The notes under the pieces were generated by a model. The model had not been told where the DNA came from. It worked only from the letters and a program-made list of their open reading frames with translations, and searched no databases. A stretch of DNA of 64,000 nucleotides, from the NCBI RefSeq assembly GCF_013373365.1, contig NZ_CP035925.1, forward strand, positions 186,001 to 250,000. The letters are read 5' to 3'. Every line of letters begins with the position of its first letter. Position 1 is the first letter of the stretch. The DNA is from Lentibacillus sp. CBA3610. Lineage in GTDB: Bacteria > Bacillota > Bacilli > Bacillales > Amphibacillaceae. This document shows, in pieces, positions 35,242 to 44,010 of the stretch. The position numbers were made by a program, and so were the translations under genes.

Positions 35242-36393
35242 TTATCCTAAATATTTCTTTGTAATTTGTTTATAGAGTTGAATGCTGTTGAAGAATTCAT
35301 CGACTTCAACATATTCGTCGGGCTGGTGGGCGACGGATGTGTCTCCGGGTCCCAGTACAATAACTGGAAATGTCTTGTTCGCTTGTGTGAATTGTGAGCT
35401 GTCCGTATAGCCGGTCATCCCTTCAAGTGTTGCTTGGCCATCTAAAGATTCAACAGTGTCTTGAACAAGTTTGACAAAAGGATCTTCACTTGAAGTCTTT
35501 ACAGGGTTCTGATCGTTCAATATACGGATATCCGCTTTTAGTTCAGGATATTTTTCTGTCGCAGATTGTATGACCTGTTCAATTTGCTCGGTGATTTGTT
35601 TGTGATCTTGAGAAGGGACCGTTCGAATGTCGATATTCACGAAACATCGATCAGGTACAACGTTCGTATTGGATCCACCCTTGATGACGTTGATGCTGTA
35701 TGTGGCGCCACCAAGCAGGTCATCTTCCTCATAGTTTAATTCAAATTCTTCTCCTGATATTCGATGGATAATTTCATTCATATGCGCAACAGCATTCGTT
35801 CCCTTATCCGGCATTGAGCCATGCGCGGTTTTTCCGTATGTGATAATTTGTGGCCACAATGCTCCTTTGTGAGCGATTTTAATCTGGTTTTGCGTTGGTT
35901 CTGCGACGATCAGGGAATCTAACGGCTCGGCATAGTCTTTTTCCGTCAGCTGACGGGCACCAACAGCTCCTGCTTCTTCACCAACCGTTGCCAAAAGGGT
36001 GACCTCGCCTTTTTTCGGCAGGCCTTCTTCTTTAAGTGAAATCATAGCTAACACACAGGCAACAAGACCACTTTTCATGTCACACGCCCCGCGCCCATAA
36101 ATTTTGCCATCTTCTTCTTCGGCTCCAAACGGGTCATGCTCCCATTCGATTTCACCGGGAGGGACAACATCCATGTGCCCCGTTAGTCCAAGAATGGGTC
36201 CATCTTCTTCACCTTTTAAACGAGCAATTAAATTGGCCCGGTTGTCATCGTATTCCACAAGTTCGGTCTCGATGCCATGCTTATCAAAAAGGGCTTTTAA
36301 TTTTTCAGCGACTGCTGTTTCATTTCCGGGTGGATTGACACTTTTAATTTGAATGATGTCTTTTAAGAATGATTTGGCTTGTTCTTGATTCAT
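35242..36393 (-). CDS. ArgE/DapE family M20 deacylase
   Basis: A 383-residue M20 metallohydrolase. Metal-site motifs: LTGHMDVVPPG (His, and Asp two residues later), GRGACDMKSG (bridging Asp), TVGEEAGAVGA (catalytic Glu plus metal Glu) and a C-terminal GPGDTSVAHQPDE (His). A dimerisation domain lies at about residues 185-295. Family members remove acyl groups from amino acids (acetylornithine, succinyl-diaminopimelate or similar). The precise substrate is unclear, as no arginine or lysine pathway gene is adjacent. AGAGGTG stands before the ATG. Confidence 0.88.
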   Translation of the reverse strand: MNQEQAKSFLKDIIQIKSVNPPGNETAVAEKLKALFDKHGIETELVEYDDNRANLIARLKGEEDGPILGLTGHMDVVPPGEIEWEHDPFGAEEEDGKIYGRGACDMKSGLVACVLAMISLKEEGLPKKGEVTLLATVGEEAGAVGARQLTEKDYAEPLDSLIVAEPTQNQIKIAHKGALWPQIITYGKTAHGSMPDKGTNAVAHMNEIIHRISGEEFELNYEEDDLLGGATYSINVIKGGSNTNVVPDRCFVNIDIRTVPSQDHKQITEQIEQVIQSATEKYPELKADIRILNDQNPVKTSSEDPFVKLVQDTVESLDGQATLEGMTGYTDSSQFTQANKTFPVIVLGPGDTSVAHQPDEYVEVDEFFNSIQLYKQITKKYLG

Positions 36394-36530
36394 ATTATCA
36401 CCTCTGATTTCAGTTTACCCTTTTTTCGTGTTAATCAGCAACATAATCCCATTAAAGTATAACATGCGGTGGTTGGTTGGAATCTAAACTTGCTATTCAG
36501 ATCGAGGTGTGAGGTTGTAATAAAAGGAAT

Positions 36531-36577
36531 AAAAAAGAGCTGGTTTCTTCCAAGTTAAAAAGGATAAGAAACAGCTC
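36531..36577 (-). terminator. Terminator for the small minus-strand ORF
   Basis: Arms GAGCTGGTTTCTT (36537-36549) and AAGAAACAGCTC (36566-36577) with one bulge. Read on the minus strand it is followed by six T residues (36536-36531). The only minus-strand gene it could serve is the 30-codon ORF at 36673-36765. Confidence 0.65.
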
Positions 36578-36672
36578 TCATCGGAAGCATAATTTATAAA
36601 GGTATTTTCGTTAGAGCTAATGAATATATCAATAACAGGCCGTTTTTTCATGATATTTTTGCAGTTGACGGC

Positions 36673-36765
36673 TCATCCATTTTTGCCTTTATCGAATGTT
36701 TCATGAAGCGTTTCAATAACATCCTCATCCTTGTCATTTCGGTTTATCATGTTAAGGCTAACCAT
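36673..36765 (-). CDS. Small ORF, 30 residues, divergent to the XRE gene
   Basis: AAAGG stands 9 bases before ATG 36765, giving MVSLNMINRNDKDEDV and ending TFDKGKNG. The peptide is charged with no hydrophobic segment. Support comes from the ribosome site and the well-formed minus-strand terminator about 96 bases after its stop. No family is recognised; it could also be a gene remnant. Confidence 0.35.
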   Translation of the reverse strand: MVSLNMINRNDKDEDVIETLHETFDKGKNG

Positions 36766-36823
36766 TTTCATCATCCTTTATTTGTTTGACATTAGTCTTG
36801 TCCATTCTTGAGGTGATTTATAC

Positions 36824-37240
36824 ATGAAGGAAATAACCATTCAGATCAAAGATGACACGTATGAACAGCTAAAAGAACTGACTGAACTTGAGAATTTAAT
36901 TAACCGTCATCGGGATACAAACCGGGATGACAACTACCGGATTGAAGATTTTGTCGTTGGCTCCATCATCGACAAAATGGAGCAGATTAACCATTTCAAT
37001 CAGATTAATCCTTCTATTGAAAATGATCAGCAACCGGTTATTAAGAATCGTTTTAAAGAAATTGCAAAGCAGAAAGGTATTTACATCAAAGATATTGCCG
37101 ATCAACTGAATATGAAGCCGCCTAATATCAGTAAAATATTCAATAACGCTTCACAGCCCAGATTGGAATTGTTCGTCAAAATCTGGATGGTGCTCGGTTG
37201 TCCGCCATTGCATCAGTGCCTGTACCTGGAAGAGGATTAA
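36824..37240 (+). CDS. XRE-family DNA-binding protein with N-terminal RHH-like region
   Basis: 138 residues. The C-terminal half is a Cro/XRE helix-turn-helix: RFKEIAKQKGIYIKDIADQL, then PPNISKIFNNASQPRLELFVKIWMVLGCP. The N-terminal half (EITIQIKDDTYEQLKELTELE..IEDFVVGSIIDKM) looks like a ribbon-helix-helix or dimerisation segment. GAGGTG stands about 9 bases before the ATG. It is followed by a terminator and the 52-bp A/B repeat array, which could be its binding platform (inference). Confidence 0.7.
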   Translation: MKEITIQIKDDTYEQLKELTELENLINRHRDTNRDDNYRIEDFVVGSIIDKMEQINHFNQINPSIENDQQPVIKNRFKEIAKQKGIYIKDIADQLNMKPPNISKIFNNASQPRLELFVKIWMVLGCPPLHQCLYLEED

Positions 37241-37262
37241 GTTTCGCTTGATCCTCTTTTTT
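37230..37262 (+). terminator. Terminator of the XRE gene
   Basis: Arms AAGAGGATTAAG and CTTGATCCTCTT around TTTCG-type loop, then TTTT. The left arm overlaps the last codons of the gene. Confidence 0.8.
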
Positions 37263-37349
37263 GAGAAAAGAGTATAAAAATTCTTTCCGGCGCAATATAC
37301 GGTACTAATAAGCTTAATTTATTGTCTTTTTCGGAAAACAGCGTAGAAA

Positions 37350-38002
37350 GCGGATGAACCGCACGAGAAAGAGGTTGTCACGTTTGGAAGGCTTCATATA
37401 ATCGCTTGAACCGCACGAGAGAGCATCTGTCACGATTGGAACGACGGCTCATAATCGCTTGTACCGCACGAGAAAGAGGTTGTCACGTTCGGAAGGCATC
37501 ACATAATCGCTTGAACCACACGAGAGAACAGCTGTCACGATTGGAAGACAGCTCATAATCGCTTGAATCGCATGAGAAAGAGGTTGTCACGTACGGAAGG
37601 CTGCACATTAGTGCTTGAACCGCACGAGAGAGCAACTGTCACGATTGGAAGACAGCTCATAATCACTTGAACCGCATGAGAAAGAGGTTGTCACGTACGG
37701 AAGGCTGCACATTAGTGCTTGAACCGCACGAGAGAGCAACTGTCACGATTGGAAGACAGCTCATAATCACTTGAACCGCACGAGAAAGAGGTTGTCACGT
37801 TCGGAAGGCATCACATAATCGCTTGAACCACACGAGAGAACAGCTGTCACGATTGGAAGACAGCTCATAATCGCTTGAACCGCACGAGAAAGAGGTTGTC
37901 ACGTTCGGAAGGCATCACATAATCGCTTGAACCGCACGAGAGAGCATCTGTCACGATTGGAAGACAGCTCATAAGCGGATGAACCACACGAGAGGTGGCA
38001 AC
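37350..38002. repeat. Alternating A/B array of twelve 52-bp units
   Basis: Twelve units and a partial thirteenth alternate strictly A-B. Both begin GCTTGAACCGCACGAGA. A units continue AAGAGGTTGTCACGTTCGG (starts 37350, 37457, 37561, 37665, 37769, 37873). B units continue with CTGTCACGATTGGAAGACAG (starts 37404, 37509, 37613, 37717, 37821, 37925). From A2 on each unit is exactly 52 bases. In B2 and B5 AGCTGTC/GACAGCT form a hairpin. 52 is not divisible by three and no long frame crosses it, so it is non-coding. Confidence 0.95.
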
Positions 38003-38167
38003 TTTACGGCAAATATTAGAATTAGAACACTTAAATAGTCGGTTTGACAAATGACATATGCTAAATTTTTCTTTCCTGGTCATAGGACAAGCCGTGTCTC
38101 ACATATTCTTAATTATAATAAAATGAAGAATCAGTTATCAAAAACCATTATGGCTTAGTCTCAGAGG

Positions 38168-38195
38168 TTGATTCTGCGAGTTGACTTGGTATAGA
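38168..38195 (+). promoter_or_regulatory. Possible promoter of the small toxin-like gene
   Basis: TTGATT (38168-38173) and TATAGA (38190-38195) are separated by 16 bases, about 52 bases before the toxin-like start codon. The match to sigma-A is moderate. Confidence 0.4.
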
Positions 38196-38247
38196 GTTCG
38201 CAGCGGGAGATGTGAAATTCCTGATTCAAAAGGAAGGATGACGCTAT

Positions 38248-38328
38248 ATGACAGTGTTTGAGTCACTGATTCTGATGCTTACGTTCGGATCATTGGTGGC
38301 TGCGATTGTGTCAGATCATAAAAAATAA
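38248..38328 (+). CDS. Holin-like type I toxin peptide
   Basis: A 26-residue peptide, MTVFESLILMLTFGSLVAAI followed by VSDHKK. AGGAAGG stands about 10 bases before the ATG. One hydrophobic segment with a short charged tail and the MTVFESLxLMxxFG pattern match the peptides annotated in Bacilli and Lactobacillales as putative holin-like toxins, which are membrane-acting and held down by an antisense RNA. I see no certain antitoxin promoter; the region to 38450 on the minus strand would be the place for it. Lies between the 52-bp array and a kinase gene. Confidence 0.65.
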   Translation: MTVFESLILMLTFGSLVAAIVSDHKK

Positions 38329-38510
38329 AGATAACAGGGTGACGGTACAGATCGCAGTTAAAGTGCTGCCGGTAAGTTTGAGTCAACAGTTCGAGCATCA
38401 TCGGTCGGCTGAGGAAGAATAAGTCCTATGGAAAGTGTTAGAGACGTTAAATGTAGTATCATGTTTGTAGGAAAAAATATTTATTATACAGCACTGATTG
38501 GAGAGTAGAC

Positions 38511-39188
38511 ATGGAAAATGATTGGACCAAAGCGCATGATTCACTTTCCCGAATAACTGTTTTTTCAAATCCAAATAATGAACCTGTGACAATATCCGGC
38601 CATTCAGATGATTTGAAGTGTGTTGGTGTCGGTACGGATGCGGCTGTTTTCCATTATCGGTACGCCTCTTCTTATGCATTTAAAATCTATGCGGAGGACA
38701 AAACAGACAAAATCCAAACTGAGCGAAATATTTATAATCTGTTGGGGGATTCCGCTTGTTTCCCGGTATGTTTTGCTGCTGATGCTCATTATCTTGTTTT
38801 AAGTTATGAGTATGGCGTAACCCTTCAGGACTGTCTCCTGCAAGGCATCCATATTCCTGAACAGGTTGTATGGGACGTGGAGGTTGCGAGAGAGCACGTG
38901 CGCGAAAAAGGATTGAATCCGCGTGATATGCATTTGAAAAATATTTTGCTGCAGAATGGCAGAGCAAAAATAATTGATGTATCTGAATATATGCAGCCGG
39001 GGAATGACTTGCGGTGGGAGCATTTAAAAAGTGCGTATGAAGCATATTACCATTTAATTGATGGAAGGGTTGTTCCGTTTTGGCTGCTGGAAACGGTTCG
39101 AAAGTGGTACAATCAGCGCAAAAAAGACTTTTCATCATTCGATGAATTTATGAAATCCGTTTTGAAGCTCTTCACATTCAGGAAGTAG
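38511..39188 (+). CDS. Serine/threonine protein kinase-like protein (YrzF-like)
   Basis: 225 residues with a reduced protein-kinase fold: a Gly-loop-like VGVGTDAAVFHY, Lys in YAFKIYAE, catalytic loop NPRDMHLKNILLQ (Asp and Asn present; HRD replaced by PRD) and KIIDVSEY where DFG is expected. The early part is short and the activation segment is reduced, as in the YrzF/YbdM group of Bacillus. Catalytic residues for phosphotransfer are mostly there; targets unknown. No strong ribosome site other than GGAGAG before the ATG. Confidence 0.7.
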   Translation: MENDWTKAHDSLSRITVFSNPNNEPVTISGHSDDLKCVGVGTDAAVFHYRYASSYAFKIYAEDKTDKIQTERNIYNLLGDSACFPVCFAADAHYLVLSYEYGVTLQDCLLQGIHIPEQVVWDVEVAREHVREKGLNPRDMHLKNILLQNGRAKIIDVSEYMQPGNDLRWEHLKSAYEAYYHLIDGRVVPFWLLETVRKWYNQRKKDFSSFDEFMKSVLKLFTFRK

Positions 39189-39197
39189 GTGAGAAAT

Positions 39198-39226
39198 GGG
39201 ACAGAGAGCCCAGCCCTCTCTGTCCC
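39198..39226. repeat. GGGACA-type palindromic repeat, copy 3
   Basis: Arms GGGACAGAGAG and CTCTCTGTCCC around CCCAGCC. Compared with copies 2 and 5 the arm changed from AAGGG to GAGAG on both sides, so pairing is kept. It lies between the convergent kinase-like and DUF3231 genes and may act as a terminator. Confidence 0.8.
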
Positions 39227-39229
39227 CCG

Positions 39230-39790
39230 TTATTTTTCTGGGTGTGGTGTGCCAGGAGGCTGGTAATAGGGTGGGGTGATAAGCCACCCTTTCTGCTTCA
39301 TTAGATCTTTGGCCTTGTAACCTAAGGATAACTTTTCAGTCTGGAATTTGATAAACATTAATCCGAGATCTGTGCGAAGACACTGACTAGCAGCTGCTGC
39401 ACACATATCGGCTGCTGCCACAAAGTTGATATTAATCGTATTTGCCAGTTCGAAATCTGTGAATTTCGTGCCGATTGGTATTGCACTCGGATCGGAATAT
39501 GGTTTGCTTTCCGGGGAAGATGGCATGCCCACGCCTTCTTCCTGCATCAGTTTTTTTAATTGTTTTTTGTGGTCATTTGCCATTTTTAATCCGTCCTGAT
39601 AGAGTTCTTTCACACCAGGGTCTGTTGTTGTATTAAGGCCTATTTCTTCATATGTTATGATATTATTCACGAATGCAAGGTATGTCCAGCAAGCCATGGC
39701 TTCACCAATGTGTAATGGGTCTTTTTTGTTATCTGTCAGTGATTGAAGTAATTTTGATGAAGCTTCAAAGAGCTGTGCAAAATTAGGCAC
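39230..39790 (-). CDS. DUF3231 family protein, single domain
   Basis: A 186-residue protein with one DUF3231 four-helix domain: NDHKKQLKKLMQEEGVGMPS and the helix NFVAAADMCAAAASQCLRTD. It ends with a Pro/Tyr-rich tail PPYYQPPGTP. DUF3231 proteins occur mainly in spore-forming Bacilli and are related to CotF-like ferritin-fold coat proteins; the function is not established. A two-domain relative is encoded at 44207-45217. The ATG follows GGAGG by 7 bases. Confidence 0.75.
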   Translation of the reverse strand: MPNFAQLFEASSKLLQSLTDNKKDPLHIGEAMACWTYLAFVNNIITYEEIGLNTTTDPGVKELYQDGLKMANDHKKQLKKLMQEEGVGMPSSPESKPYSDPSAIPIGTKFTDFELANTININFVAAADMCAAAASQCLRTDLGLMFIKFQTEKLSLGYKAKDLMKQKGWLITPPYYQPPGTPHPEK

Positions 39791-40126
39791 TATTTAACCT
39801 CCGTTAAGTCTTGTTGTTTGTAACTATTTTGGTTAAATTGCAGCGAAATATGCATAAAAAAGCCTTTATCCTGCATATAACTGGCAGATATTCGTAAATC
39901 GGGAGCAGCAATTAGATTGAAAAACAGTTTTTCATGGGATTAAGACCTTCACTGATGGAAGTGTCGCTGTATGTTAGGATAAGGGGAGAAATGGCATATG
40001 AATTGGCTATCAAGCTTTTTGTATAAATTCACATGGCCAACCTAAGTTTATAAATGAAATCACGTGGTAATAGATACAATATATTTCCTTCTATATTATT
40101 AAAAACGGGTTAAAGGGGGAGGGTTA
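39791..40126. other. Intergenic region upstream of the BCCT gene
   Basis: 336 bases between the divergent DUF3231 and BCCT genes. It holds both promoters but no element that I can name with confidence. Confidence 0.3.
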
Positions 40127-40204
40127 ATGACTCATGCAGGACTGGGACAAGAAACCCGACCCCCTGTCCCTGATTGGAGGTTTCACAATGAAGGGAAATG
40201 GTAG
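40127..40204 (+). CDS. Putative 25-codon leader ORF overlapping the BCCT start
   Basis: GGGGGAGGG stands 3 bases before ATG 40127. The frame begins MTHAGLGQETRPPVPDW and ends at TAG 40204, 17 bases inside the BCCT gene. Its middle is the GGGACA palindrome. Either a leader peptide or a by-product of repeat insertion between an old ribosome site and the gene. Confidence 0.3.
   Translation: MTHAGLGQETRPPVPDWRFHNEGKW
40144..40170. repeat. GGGACA-type palindromic repeat, copy 4 (degenerate)
   Basis: GGGACAAGAAACCCGACCCC then CTGTCCC: the outer GGGACA/TGTCCC arms pair but the inner part has lost symmetry. It lies 18 bases before the BCCT start codon. Confidence 0.6.
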
Positions 40205-41786
40205 TAGAGGGTTAAGCAGCAGGTTAATTGACCATAGGATTTTTGCGCCGTCCTTAATTATTATTATTTTAATTTGTATTCCATTTGCGATGTATGAGGA
40301 TGAATCGCTGGAACTCTTGAATAGCATTTTTGATCGGATTGTTGGAATGTTCACCTGGGGCTACATATGGTACGCGATTATTCTGGTCGCGGCTGGTTTA
40401 TACCTATCATTTTCCAAATATGGAAATGTTGTGTTGGGTGATCCGTTAGAAAAACCACGCTTTAATTTATTTGAATATGCTTCCATTTTAATTGCCATGG
40501 GGCTTGGCTCAACAATCATGCGAACGGGTATGACCGAATGGGCGAATGTGGCGGTTGATCCGCCGTTCGGTGCTGAGGCCGGGTCAGCTGAAGCACTGCT
40601 TTGGGGAAATGCCTACAGTATGTTCATGTGGAGCGTACAGGTATTTGCTATCTTTGTTATGGCGGCGCCTGCAATGGGTTATATTTTGCACGTACGAAAG
40701 AAACCATTTATGCGAATATCCGAAGCATGCCGCGATATTTTTGGTGATAAGTTCGTGGATGGTCTTGGCGGCAAAATATTGGATATTATCTTTCTCGTCA
40801 GTATACTTGCAGGCGCAGCGGTCACATTAGGTCTAGGCGCACCGATTGTTACTTACAACCTGGCTGAACTGTTAAACATTGAGCAGTCCTTCACTTTAAC
40901 GCTGATTGTGACGATTGTCTGGGTCTTTTTATTCTCGATAAGTGCCTATTTGGGCATTGAAAAAGGAATTAAACGCTTAAGTACCCTGAATATGTACTTG
41001 GCTGGCGCATTTGCCATATTTATTATGATTATAGGACCTGGTATTTTTATTCTTAACTTTTTTACAGACAGTGTCGGTCATTTACTGGCAAATTATATCG
41101 ATATATCCATCTACACGGATTCGACCAATATGGAGGGCTCCACATATATTGTCAGCAATACGGTCTTCTGGTTTGCCTACAGTGCTACATGGGCGATGCT
41201 GCATAGTGTGTTTGCTGCCAAGATTTCAAAGGGCAGAACCATTCGAGAAATGATTTTAACGTACCTATTAGCGCCTACGCTCCTATCCTGGGTAGCAACA
41301 GGTGTCTTAGGAGGTCTTGGTGTACACCAATATCTCACTGGCGAAGTTCCTGTTCTGGATATTGTGGAGGAAGATGCGATGGCGGTCATACCGGCAATTC
41401 TATCTTCATTGCCTTTAGCGCCTATTGTGCTTATTATCTTTATCATCATTGCAACAATCTTTTTAACGACGACATTGGATTCGACAACGTATACCATTGC
41501 ATCGTACACAGGCACACGAAACATGAGTCAGGCAGAACCGTCAAGGGCATTAAGAATAATTGTAGCAGCAATCATAACAGTGCTGGCACTGCTCCTGATG
41601 CGGATAGGTGGTTTGCCGCCTCTGGAAGTTCTGTCAGGACTTATGGGCATACCGATCATCCTCATACAGTTCTTGACCATTTACGCTGCCAAGAAAATGA
41701 TGGATAACGACAGAGCCTGGATTCATAATGTACGCGGAAGAAAAGGGCGACAAGTTAAACTGAAAGGTAAGCGGCTTAGGGATTAA
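40188..41786 (+). CDS. BCCT family transporter, divergent
   Basis: A 532-residue protein with 12 transmembrane helices, a basic C-terminal tail (GRKGRQVKLKGKRL) and BCCT landmarks: SKYGNVVLGD, GLGSTIMRTGMTEW and FAAKISKGRTIREMIL. In usual BCCT carriers the helix before the last motif reads WAWW; here it reads NTVFWFAYSATWAML, so the aromatic betaine-binding cage is changed. The substrate may therefore not be glycine betaine. I start at ATG 40188, with GGAGG 7 bases upstream. BCCT proteins use Na+ or H+ and often serve osmoprotection. Confidence 0.85.
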   Translation: MKGNGSRGLSSRLIDHRIFAPSLIIIILICIPFAMYEDESLELLNSIFDRIVGMFTWGYIWYAIILVAAGLYLSFSKYGNVVLGDPLEKPRFNLFEYASILIAMGLGSTIMRTGMTEWANVAVDPPFGAEAGSAEALLWGNAYSMFMWSVQVFAIFVMAAPAMGYILHVRKKPFMRISEACRDIFGDKFVDGLGGKILDIIFLVSILAGAAVTLGLGAPIVTYNLAELLNIEQSFTLTLIVTIVWVFLFSISAYLGIEKGIKRLSTLNMYLAGAFAIFIMIIGPGIFILNFFTDSVGHLLANYIDISIYTDSTNMEGSTYIVSNTVFWFAYSATWAMLHSVFAAKISKGRTIREMILTYLLAPTLLSWVATGVLGGLGVHQYLTGEVPVLDIVEEDAMAVIPAILSSLPLAPIVLIIFIIIATIFLTTTLDSTTYTIASYTGTRNMSQAEPSRALRIIVAAIITVLALLLMRIGGLPPLEVLSGLMGIPIILIQFLTIYAAKKMMDNDRAWIHNVRGRKGRQVKLKGKRLRD

Positions 41787-41828
41787 TGAACCTGAATAAC
41801 AGGAGAAATGTGGATACAATTTTTATAA

Positions 41829-41867
41829 AAAAGAGCATGGCCTTTTATAAGGTTCATGCTCTTTTTA
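41829..41867. terminator. Bidirectional terminator between BCCT and GltS genes
   Basis: Arms AAAGAGCATGGCCTT and AAGGTTCATGCTCTTT pair with one bulge; A-run and T-run flank them. Confidence 0.85.
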
Positions 41868-41894
41868 TTCTGTATCCATGTGTAAGGGCGTGGT

Positions 41895-43298
41895 TTATTC
41901 TTTCTTTTTTCCGAAGTACAACAAGCCCACAAGTAAACCAGCTGCCAGCATCACGGTTGCAAAAATGAGGAATGGTACCGGACCAAATTGGAATACGAGT
42001 GGGGCGGATAATGCTGTAACGAGACCGCCACCTAAAAATGGTTCAAAGACGAGCTGTTTATAGCCGAAACCTTCATATGCAGGTGATTTCATTTCCGGGT
42101 CTGCCACACGCATCAATAGTAAACCGGTGGCCGTAATACCCATTGATTGGCCAAAATCACCGATACCTCTTTCCAACCAGTATGTCGGTATCATGCGTGG
42201 TGCCAAAACAAAGAAACCAATGACATTCCAGGCAATCCCAACAATGGATAAGAGCAGGAACGGCACGATATATTCACCAATGACATCGAGTGAAACGGTA
42301 CCAATAGCGGTTATAATTAGGATATCAAGTGCAAACCCTTGTATTCTCATGACCATTTGCCTGTCCAGAAGATTTGCTTTATCAACCTTGCTGGCAATGA
42401 GCTGAACAATTATTCCGCCGATCATAGCTAATGGGAACAACGGAATATAGGTCATAAAATCGGATCCGATGATGGCACCTTCCAGCCAGGTGATTCCCTG
42501 CAATAGGATGTAACCGGTCAGAACGGCAAGGCCAACCATTCCAAAATGAAAGGACAGCGGTTCGATTGATTCCGGTCTGACGGTCATTTTCGCTGCTTTG
42601 TCACGATTTTCAAATTCGACAATGCCTGCTTTCTTCACCGACGACATCTCTTCTGTATCGGTTATCACGTCTGTTTTTTTCTTCCGTATACCCCAGTTGA
42701 TAGCTGCAATACCAATAATTACACCAGATAAAATACCAACCGTGGCTAATCCGATAGCGAGATCGTAAGCACCGGCAAATCCAAGTTCTTCAAATGTTCC
42801 CTGCAGACCGCCAGCTGTTCCGTGTCCGCCTTCAAAGCCTATTTCAATGAGGGCGCCGACAAATGGCGGCATGTCATAGAATGGTACGAGTACGAACAGA
42901 GCCAGCAACAGACCAACAACATATTGGCCCCAGCCGAGCGTCCACCCGAATGAAAGCTGTGGACCACCGACGTGCCAGACTTTTGATAAGCTTGGGAGCA
43001 CCGTGCCTAAAAACAATGTGGCAAAGACAACATTAATCATTAATCCTGGAAGGGGCTCCCAGACGTTCATTACCTCAGGAGACAAAAGCCCCGTGGCCCA
43101 AAACGAATCTCCTCCCGTGTAAGGTTCCAATAGTCGTCCAAGTACTTGCGGGCCTAAAAAAAGAGCGAAGAACCCGCCAATAACAGAGGAAGGCAGAAAT
43201 AAATTCTGCATCCATTTTACACGTACCCGAATCCACTTTCCGATTAATAGAAATAATCCCAGATATAATAATGCAAAACCTATTTGGTCAGGTGTCAT
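41895..43298 (-). CDS. GltS family sodium:glutamate symporter-like protein
   Basis: A 467-residue membrane protein with 12-13 helices, organised as two inverted halves as in GltS. Landmarks: LFLPSSVIGGFFALFLGPQ, GFEGGHGTAGGLQGTFEELG in the first half and GDFGQSMGITATGLLLMR in the second. It would import glutamate or a related acid with Na+. It is longer than E. coli GltS (about 400 residues) because of a charged insert (KKKTDVITDTEEMSSVKK) near residue 215. Single gene, minus strand. Confidence 0.82.
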   Translation of the reverse strand: MTPDQIGFALLYLGLFLLIGKWIRVRVKWMQNLFLPSSVIGGFFALFLGPQVLGRLLEPYTGGDSFWATGLLSPEVMNVWEPLPGLMINVVFATLFLGTVLPSLSKVWHVGGPQLSFGWTLGWGQYVVGLLLALFVLVPFYDMPPFVGALIEIGFEGGHGTAGGLQGTFEELGFAGAYDLAIGLATVGILSGVIIGIAAINWGIRKKKTDVITDTEEMSSVKKAGIVEFENRDKAAKMTVRPESIEPLSFHFGMVGLAVLTGYILLQGITWLEGAIIGSDFMTYIPLFPLAMIGGIIVQLIASKVDKANLLDRQMVMRIQGFALDILIITAIGTVSLDVIGEYIVPFLLLSIVGIAWNVIGFFVLAPRMIPTYWLERGIGDFGQSMGITATGLLLMRVADPEMKSPAYEGFGYKQLVFEPFLGGGLVTALSAPLVFQFGPVPFLIFATVMLAAGLLVGLLYFGKKKE

Positions 43299-43520
43299 GT
43301 TAGGTCTCCTTTCCGTCTTAGTTTAAATAAGTTATTCTTTTCTATTCCCCTTTGTCCAAGGGTGTAAACAGTTGCTATAACATTATCCTTTCACTATTTC
43401 TAACATTACTTTTGAAAATTCACAGTATGTTTGGAAGTGTTCCGGGATGCGCGACATATCAATGATATAATAGAAGCAGGAAAAGCGTTATTGTTTTCCG
43501 AATCTAAAAAGGGAGTGCTT

Positions 43521-43958
43521 ATGATGAAACGAAAAATTCTCGTGGCTTATGACGGATCGGATTTGAGTAAAGAAGCGCTTCAGGAGGCTAAATTTCAGGC
43601 TAGAGGGATTCCGGAAACAGAAGTATATGTGGTGTCGGTTGTGACTCAAGCTGGACCAAGCACCAATACGGCGGTCGCACGAAGCATTCAGTGGGAGCTG
43701 GCGGAAAAAATCAAGCCTGATATGGAAGTAATCGAGGAAGATTTTAAACAAGAAGATATCACGATAAATACAGATATTATCATCGATGCCGTAAATCGAA
43801 ATGCAGGAACCAGGATTTGTAATCATGCTGATGCGTATGATATAGACTTAATCATTGTAGGGAGCAGGGGTCTCGGTGGCGTGAAAAAAATGATTTTGGG
43901 CAGTGTCAGTAACCGGGTCGTGCAGGAATCTGACTGTCCGGTATTGGTCATTAAATAA
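43521..43958 (+). CDS. Universal stress protein (UspA family)
   Basis: A 145-residue single Usp domain: KILVAYDGSDLSKEAL at the N-terminus, and the ATP-binding signature GSRGLGGVKKMILGSVS near the C-terminus, so an ATP-binding type. GGGAG stands 5 bases before the first of two adjacent ATGs (43521). Its terminator follows. It diverges from the GltS gene. The role is in general stress, target unknown. Confidence 0.88.
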   Translation: MMKRKILVAYDGSDLSKEALQEAKFQARGIPETEVYVVSVVTQAGPSTNTAVARSIQWELAEKIKPDMEVIEEDFKQEDITINTDIIIDAVNRNAGTRICNHADAYDIDLIIVGSRGLGGVKKMILGSVSNRVVQESDCPVLVIK

Positions 43959-43981
43959 ATACTTAAGCTCTTATTAGAAGG

Positions 43982-44010
43982 AGCCGGTCCATAATGGATC
44001 GGCTATTTTT
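43982..44010 (+). terminator. Terminator of the universal stress protein gene
   Basis: Arms AGCCGGTCCA and TGGATCGGCT pair with one wobble around TAA; a TATTTTT run follows. Confidence 0.75.

Noticed and set aside
37350..38002. CRISPR array
   Set aside because: The 52-bp units are contiguous and there are no unique spacers; no cas genes are nearby.
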